From Bacteroidota bacterium (lineage in GTDB: Bacteria > Bacteroidota > Bacteroidia > Chitinophagales > Chitinophagaceae), in assembly GCA_947460795.1 (NCBI GenBank), contig CANHJA010000075.1:1-9656 (forward strand): a DNA stretch of 9,656 nt. Direction: 5' to 3'. The notes beneath the pieces are model-generated. The model was given only the letters and a program-made list of their open reading frames with translations, made no database searches and had not been told where the DNA came from. Made by a program: the position numbers and the translations under genes. The first letter of the stretch is position 1. Each line of letters starts with the position of its first letter. Positions 6,730 to 9,656 of this stretch are shown in pieces.

Positions 6730-7914
6730 TTATTTTTGCTTTGCTGAAGTTGCAACAATATTGTCTTTTTCAATGATGAACTTTTCTAATTTAGTCGTTG
6801 GTAAACGTAAATGAATAGGAACCAATGTTGTTTTTATTTCTTCATCAAATTTTGGATTCCATCGTTTCAATTTAACTAAATCTTCATCTAAAATCATTGA
6901 AATAGTTTTTAAATTATAGGTTCCTTTAACTTTTAAAATCACCATTTGAGACAATTCTTCTTGTGAAAATTGAGGTTTCTTTACTTCCTCATTTTCATCT
7001 GCTTCCATTTCATCTTTTGCAGAAGATTGATTGGTAGTAGAATTGTTTTTTACTGTACTATTTTTATCAGCTTTTGTAGTTAATTTTCCATTTCTGGGTA
7101 CTCCTCCCATGCTTAAAACATTCGTAAATTTATCAAGGATAGCACTGGTTGCTATAAAGGCCATAACATGATTTTGTGTTTCTCCAGGTAATTTTGATTT
7201 GATGTCCCAAAAACTTCTTCCTTTGCCCGCATTAATCGCTCTTAAAACTGGTGCAGGGCCACAATTGTAAGAAGCAATAACTAGTAACCAATCATTGAAC
7301 ATCGAATGAAGTTTTTTTAAATATCGAGCTGCTGCATTCGTACTTTTGTAAAAATCTCTTCGTTCATCAATAGTTTCATCTACACGCAAACCCATCATTT
7401 TAGCGGTTGGTGACATAAATTGCCATGGACCAACGGCGCCAACAGGTGAAACAGCATTGCAATTCATAGCAGATTCAATTATTGCTAAAGATTTCATTTC
7501 CTTAGGAACATTGTATCGTTTCATTACATTGTCAATAAGTTTAAAATATGCTTTGTTAGTTGATTGTAATCGAGTAATATGTACTCCATGTTTAGCATGA
7601 TAGCTTTTTACATAATTGGTTATGTAATCCGTAAATGATCCATAAACTTGTTGGTTTACTGTGAAGAATGTTGGACCTTTTGATTTCTCAGGAATATTTT
7701 TTGGAGCTCTAGTAACAAATCTTGAACTGTCTGCCGATTTTTTTGCAGTAGCTTTTGCTATGCTGTCATTTCTGGCTTGAATTTGTGCTAATCGCTCTTT
7801 AGTAGGAGGTCTTGTAATAATTATGATTGAATCTTTTTTATACGCAAAAGACGTATTTACAAAAAATGTAAATACAAAAACCAGTAAAAAATATACAGAT
7901 ACAATATTTTTCAT
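6730..7914 (-). CDS. Secreted lytic murein transglycosylase, MltD-like
   Basis: This enzyme should cleave the MurNAc–GlcNAc bond of peptidoglycan in the periplasm. Residues 1–24 form a Sec signal peptide with a probable cut after SFA (24/25); there is no lipobox cysteine. A polar stretch at 40–80 leads to the SLT domain at about 122–262. The catalytic glutamate is E147 in IIESAMN, followed by GAVGPWQFM (159–167) and ASYNCGP (214–220), the standard SLT motif series. A low-complexity, Asn/Lys/Glu-rich linker (about 278–318) precedes a C-terminal segment (324–372) with VKGTYNLKTIS and LKRWNP, which looks like one degenerate LysM repeat, where MltD of E. coli has two clear ones. The start is 32 bases after tatA, and truA follows five bases after the stop. 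The neighbouring septum protein fits a role in wall remodelling, but that link is inferred. Confidence 0.93.
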   Translation of the reverse strand: MKNIVSVYFLLVFVFTFFVNTSFAYKKDSIIIITRPPTKERLAQIQARNDSIAKATAKKSADSSRFVTRAPKNIPEKSKGPTFFTVNQQVYGSFTDYITNYVKSYHAKHGVHITRLQSTNKAYFKLIDNVMKRYNVPKEMKSLAIIESAMNCNAVSPVGAVGPWQFMSPTAKMMGLRVDETIDERRDFYKSTNAAARYLKKLHSMFNDWLLVIASYNCGPAPVLRAINAGKGRSFWDIKSKLPGETQNHVMAFIATSAILDKFTNVLSMGGVPRNGKLTTKADKNSTVKNNSTTNQSSAKDEMEADENEEVKKPQFSQEELSQMVILKVKGTYNLKTISMILDEDLVKLKRWNPKFDEEIKTTLVPIHLRLPTTKLEKFIIEKDNIVATSAKQK

Positions 7915-7946
7915 GTTGTTTGTTAGTCTTTTTAAAAATAATTTGC

Positions 7947-8150
7947 TTATTTTTCTTGATCGTGTATGCCAGATTCTATCTCAGATTTAATATTGTCTTT
8001 AGCATCTTTAAATTCACGCATCCCACGTCCTAATCCTCTCATTAATTCAGGTATTTTTTTACCTCCAAATAACAACAATACCGCTAAAAGAATTAAAATC
8101 CATTCTGAGCCTCCTGGCATTCCGATTAGTAATGTATTTAAAATTGACAT
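7947..8150 (-). CDS. tatA: Twin-arginine translocase subunit TatA/TatE
   Basis: TatA forms the oligomeric pore-like element of the twin-arginine pathway, which moves folded proteins across the inner membrane. From the ATG at 8148–8150 the product is 67 residues: a short N-terminus, one membrane helix (about 16–28, WILILLAVLLLFGGKK), then the amphipathic helix IPELMRGLGRGMREFKDA and a charged tail ending HDQEK. The FGGKKIPEL hinge is diagnostic. An in-frame ATG at 8222 would add 24 polar residues before the helix; I reject it because TatA proteins start just before the helix and because the promoter -7 candidate at 8170–8177 lies within that extension. No tatC is in the window, so its partner must be elsewhere. 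The gene sits between a septum protein and a transglycosylase, in the same direction. Confidence 0.95.
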   Translation of the reverse strand: MSILNTLLIGMPGGSEWILILLAVLLLFGGKKIPELMRGLGRGMREFKDAKDNIKSEIESGIHDQEK

Positions 8151-8169
8151 TTTATTAAGTTTTATAACG

Positions 8170-8177
8170 CAAATATA
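8170..8177 (-). promoter_or_regulatory. Candidate Bacteroidota promoter -7 element before tatA
   Basis: Read on the minus strand this is TATATTTG, an exact match to the Bacteroidota sigma-70 -7 consensus TAnnTTTG. Its inner edge is 19 bases before the tatA ATG, giving a short leader. No TTG or TTTG is seen at the expected -33 distance (about 19–23 bases upstream), so the match is one-sided. It lies in the 114-base gap after the septum gene, the widest gap of the minus-strand run, which favours a real internal promoter driving tatA and the genes after it. Confidence 0.5.
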
Positions 8178-8212
8178 CTTCAAAATAAGAATAGTTTGCT
8201 TATCCTTATCGT

Positions 8213-8227
8213 TAAAATTCAATTTTA
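8213..8227. repeat. Short perfect palindrome upstream of tatA (proximal)
   Basis: TAAAATT c AATTTTA is an inverted repeat with 7-base arms and a single central base. It lies about 36 bases upstream of the tatA -7 candidate, in non-coding sequence between the septum gene and tatA. It could be a regulator-binding site, but its A/T-only arms make chance occurrence in this AT-rich DNA quite possible. It lacks the G/C-rich stem of an intrinsic terminator. Confidence 0.3.
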
Positions 8228-8236
8228 TAGCTGAAT

Positions 8237-8251
8237 TTCAAATGATTTGAA
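8237..8251. repeat. Short perfect palindrome upstream of tatA (distal)
   Basis: TTCAAAT g ATTTGAA is a second inverted repeat with 7-base arms and one central base; its centre is 24 bases from that of the neighbouring palindrome at 8213–8227. It lies just after the stop of the septum gene. A dimeric regulator site is possible; a one-base loop makes a good RNA hairpin unlikely. Chance cannot be excluded. Confidence 0.3.
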
Positions 8252-8264
8252 GCCAAAAATGCTT

Positions 8265-8576
8265 TTATTTAATAGCCTTGCTTATGTTTTTTTGAATTGT
8301 ATCAAATACAAAAACATCTTCATTGTTCTTTTTCATGTAGTATTTTTCTCTAGCATATTTTTCTAGCGTGATACTGTCATTTTTAAGGAGGTTTTTTTCC
8401 TGTTGAAGAATGTTTACTTCTTTTTCAAGGTATTCAATTTTTTGCTCCATGGCATCTAATTCGTCCTTTTGATTTTTTTGAGAAATTAAATCATACTGGG
8501 CAAAGAAAAATACCCATACTAAAAAAAGTACGCTTACTATTAAGTATTTATTTTTTAGTATGGATAAAATTTTCAT
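8265..8576 (-). CDS. Septum formation initiator, FtsB/DivIC-like
   Basis: This 103-residue protein has the FtsB/DivIC layout: a short cytoplasmic N-terminus, one membrane helix (about 10–27), a coiled coil (about 38–68, rich in Glu, Lys, Leu and Gln) and a small periplasmic C-terminal motif, LEKYAREKYYMKKNNEDVFVF, at about 71–91 (split by the reader as LEKYAREKYY then MKKNNEDVFVF). Proteins of this family join FtsL and FtsQ/DivIB in the divisome and relay the signal to start septal wall synthesis. The AREKYYMK…EDVFV signature is the strongest evidence. It begins 17 bases after yajC and ends 114 bases before tatA. The nearby lytic transglycosylase is consistent with a division and wall theme, though co-location alone does not prove they act together. 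Confidence 0.9.
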   Translation of the reverse strand: MKILSILKNKYLIVSVLFLVWVFFFAQYDLISQKNQKDELDAMEQKIEYLEKEVNILQQEKNLLKNDSITLEKYAREKYYMKKNNEDVFVFDTIQKNISKAIK

Positions 8577-8593
8577 AATGAATAAATTGAAAA

Positions 8594-8938
8594 TTATGCT
8601 TTTGATTCTGTATTTTGTTTTTTACGATAAGCACTTGTCAAGTCCATTGAGATAGCACTTCTGTCCATTTTTAAAATGGTATTGCGATCTACTTCAACAG
8701 AAATTGTTCCGTCTTCATTGCTTTTTACAATTTTACCATAAATACCTGCAGTCGTAATAATTGTATCTCCTATGTTGTTCGTATCTGCAAATTCTTTTTG
8801 TTCTTTTGCACGTTTCATTTGAGGACGAATCATGAAAAAATACATTACGCCAACCATGCCAATCATGAATACTACATTTACCATAGGATTCTGTTTTCCA
8901 CCTTCACCGGCCATTAAAATTATTGTTTCTAAAGTCAT
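8594..8938 (-). CDS. yajC: Preprotein translocase accessory subunit YajC
   Basis: YajC is a small inner-membrane protein that associates with SecDF and the SecYEG translocon. The 114 residues contain one membrane helix at about 18–37 (VNVVFMIGMVGVMYFFMI), followed directly by the family signature RPQMKRAKEQKEF (38–50). A cytoplasmic domain follows with GDTIITTAGIYGKIVK (57–72) and a valine/isoleucine-rich strand pattern ending in MDRSAIS. The ATG at 8936–8938 follows a 69-base gap from the DUF1573 gene, and a promoter with both -33 and -7 elements lies in that gap. The septum gene begins 17 bases after its stop. No secD/secF gene is within view. Confidence 0.96.
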   Translation of the reverse strand: MTLETIILMAGEGGKQNPMVNVVFMIGMVGVMYFFMIRPQMKRAKEQKEFADTNNIGDTIITTAGIYGKIVKSNEDGTISVEVDRNTILKMDRSAISMDLTSAYRKKQNTESKA

Positions 8939-8959
8939 TTTTTATATTTTTAATATTCA

Positions 8960-8992
8960 CAAATGTAATTGATAATTTCTTCCTTCTTCAAA
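8960..8992 (-). promoter_or_regulatory. Bacteroidota-type promoter before yajC
   Basis: On the minus strand the -33 element TTTG (8989–8992) is followed after 21 bases by TACATTTG (8960–8967), an exact TAnnTTTG -7 element. Spacing and both elements match the known Bacteroidota sigma-70 consensus. Transcription would start about 5–8 bases further on, leaving a leader of some 15–20 bases before the yajC ATG at 8938. It would let yajC and the genes after it be made independently of nusB and the DUF1573 gene. This is a sequence match only. Confidence 0.6.
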
Positions 8993-9007
8993 TAATGGGA
9001 AAGAAAT

Positions 9008-9481
9008 TTAATTATTTACGGTAGCTAAAATTTTCAACACATAAGTGGATGGATTTCCATTGGTTGTAATTGTAACTGTTTTCTCATTAAATCCATGCTT
9101 CCCTTGACTATTAAATGTCACTTTCATTTTGCTTTTTTCGCCTGGCTGCAATGGGGAAGAGTTATATTCAGGAACCGTGCAACCACAAGATCCTTTTGCT
9201 TCATTGATAATAATTGCTTTTTTACCAGTATTGGTGTAGGTAAATTCAAATTCGGCCATTTCCCCTTCTTTCATTGTTCCAAAATCATGCAAGGTGTCAT
9301 CAAATTGTAGATGACCTAAACTAGCTAAATTGGAAGCATTCATATTTTCTGCACTTCGAGGGTTTTCAACTAAATCTGTTGATAGTTTTCCTTTTAATGC
9401 ATCTTCAGTTTCTTTGTCATTATTTGATTGACAAGCATAAAAAAATGAAGATATGGCAGCTAATAAAACTAATTTTTTCAT
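9008..9481 (-). CDS. DUF1573 exported protein, probable lipoprotein
   Basis: This is a 157-residue exported protein of unknown biochemical function. The N-terminus MKKLVLLAAISSFFYAC is a signal peptide with a possible lipid-attachment cysteine at C17; the lipobox FYAC is weak at its first two positions, so lipidation is likely but not certain. A polar linker (about 18–54) leads to the DUF1573 domain (about 59–155): LHDFGTMKEGEMAEFEFTY, GSCGCTVPEY with two conserved cysteines, LQPGEKSKMKVTF and a closing VLKILATVN strand. The domain is an immunoglobulin-like beta-sandwich typical of Bacteroidota surface and periplasmic proteins. It starts two bases after the nusB stop; yajC follows after a 69-base gap with its own promoter candidate. 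The nusB–DUF1573–yajC order is common in this phylum. Confidence 0.92.
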   Translation of the reverse strand: MKKLVLLAAISSFFYACQSNNDKETEDALKGKLSTDLVENPRSAENMNASNLASLGHLQFDDTLHDFGTMKEGEMAEFEFTYTNTGKKAIIINEAKGSCGCTVPEYNSSPLQPGEKSKMKVTFNSQGKHGFNEKTVTITTNGNPSTYVLKILATVNN

Positions 9482-9483
9482 GT

Positions 9484-9654
9484 TTATTTTCTTTCTTTTT
9501 TTATAAAATCGTTTTTATGAATTTTGTTTTGTGCTTCTAAATCTTTTTTTACATTATCCAACAATCCATTTACAAATTGACCACTTTGTGGAGTGCTATA
9601 ACCTTTAGCTAAGTCAATATACTCATTGATAGTTACTCTTACTGGTATAGAAGG
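9484..9654 (-). CDS. nusB: Transcription antitermination factor NusB (C-terminal part)
   Basis: The right edge of the window holds the last 56 codons of a minus-strand gene that continues beyond base 9656. The translation begins PSIPVRVTINEYIDLAKGYS and continues with TPQSGQFVNGLLDNV, the C-terminal helices of NusB: the acidic NEYI(D/E)(L/I)AK helix and the SGQFVNG(L/V)LD helix are the family's signature. A lysine-rich tail ending KKERK follows. NusB binds NusE (S10) and the boxA RNA element in antitermination of rRNA transcription. Its stop is two bases before the DUF1573 start, so the two are surely cotranscribed. The N-terminal part and the promoter are outside the window. Confidence 0.9.
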   Translation of the reverse strand, partial: PSIPVRVTINEYIDLAKGYSTPQSGQFVNGLLDNVKKDLEAQNKIHKNDFIKKERK

Positions 9655-9656
9655 AA

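Noticed and set aside
8151..8222. 24-residue N-terminal extension of TatA from an upstream ATG
   Set aside because: TatA proteins begin just before the membrane helix, the extension is not family-like, and a TAnnTTTG promoter element lies inside it.
7966..8250. Plus-strand open frame of 94 codons opposite tatA
   Set aside because: It runs antisense to the conserved TatA helix and the promoter region and shows no recognisable domain; shadow frame.
9095..9310. Plus-strand open frame opposite the DUF1573 gene
   Set aside because: It is antisense to the conserved DUF1573 domain and has no credible family features.
9484..9560. T-rich tract between DUF1573 and nusB as an intrinsic terminator
   Set aside because: The tract is the lysine-rich coding end of nusB on the minus strand, and no G/C-rich stem precedes it.
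1..9656. tRNA, rRNA, CRISPR, insertion sequence, phage, defence or toxin–antitoxin content
   Set aside because: Nearly every base is explained by housekeeping genes; I saw no direct repeat series, terminal inverted repeats, transposase motifs or tRNA-like cloverleaf on reading both strands.

Overview
The window is AT-rich chromosomal DNA from a member of the Bacteroidota. The evidence is the gene set (a nusB–DUF1573–yajC run, an ECF-free housekeeping neighbourhood with a DivIC-type septum initiator and a TatA), the near absence of Shine-Dalgarno sequences before start codons, and two matches to the Bacteroidota promoter -7 element TAnnTTTG. I cannot place it below phylum; Flavobacteriia- or Chitinophagia-like is a guess. 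The coding density is very high, no gap exceeds about 115 bases, and there are no RNA genes, mobile elements, CRISPR arrays or repeats of note.

Left third, plus strand (1–3314): surE (5' end cut by the window edge), ribD, an EamA/DMT-type membrane transporter and a YigZ/IMPACT-family protein. The visible junctions are 18 bases or less, so this reads as one transcript. Start codons here are unusual: the transporter begins with TTG two bases after the ribD stop, and the YigZ gene has no ATG, GTG or TTG in frame before its conserved N-terminal domain, so an AUU-type start is the best reading.

Right two thirds, minus strand (9656 down to 3303): nusB (C-terminal part only), a DUF1573 lipoprotein candidate, yajC, a FtsB/DivIC-like septum protein, tatA, a secreted lytic transglycosylase, truA, mutS2 and a GmhB-like HAD phosphatase. 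Most junctions are 2–32 bases; the two wider gaps (before yajC and before tatA) each carry a TAnnTTTG promoter candidate. The run joins protein export (YajC, TatA), division and wall turnover (septum protein, transglycosylase), RNA modification (TruA), transcription (NusB) and DNA/ribosome maintenance (MutS2).

The two convoys converge and their last genes overlap tail to tail by 12 bases with no terminator hairpin visible. I found no previously undescribed system. The items most worth a second look are the non-canonical start of the YigZ gene, the ribD-coupled EamA transporter as a possible flavin carrier, a MutS2 with no Smr nuclease domain, a HAD phosphatase without its zinc cysteines, and paired short palindromes upstream of the tatA promoter.
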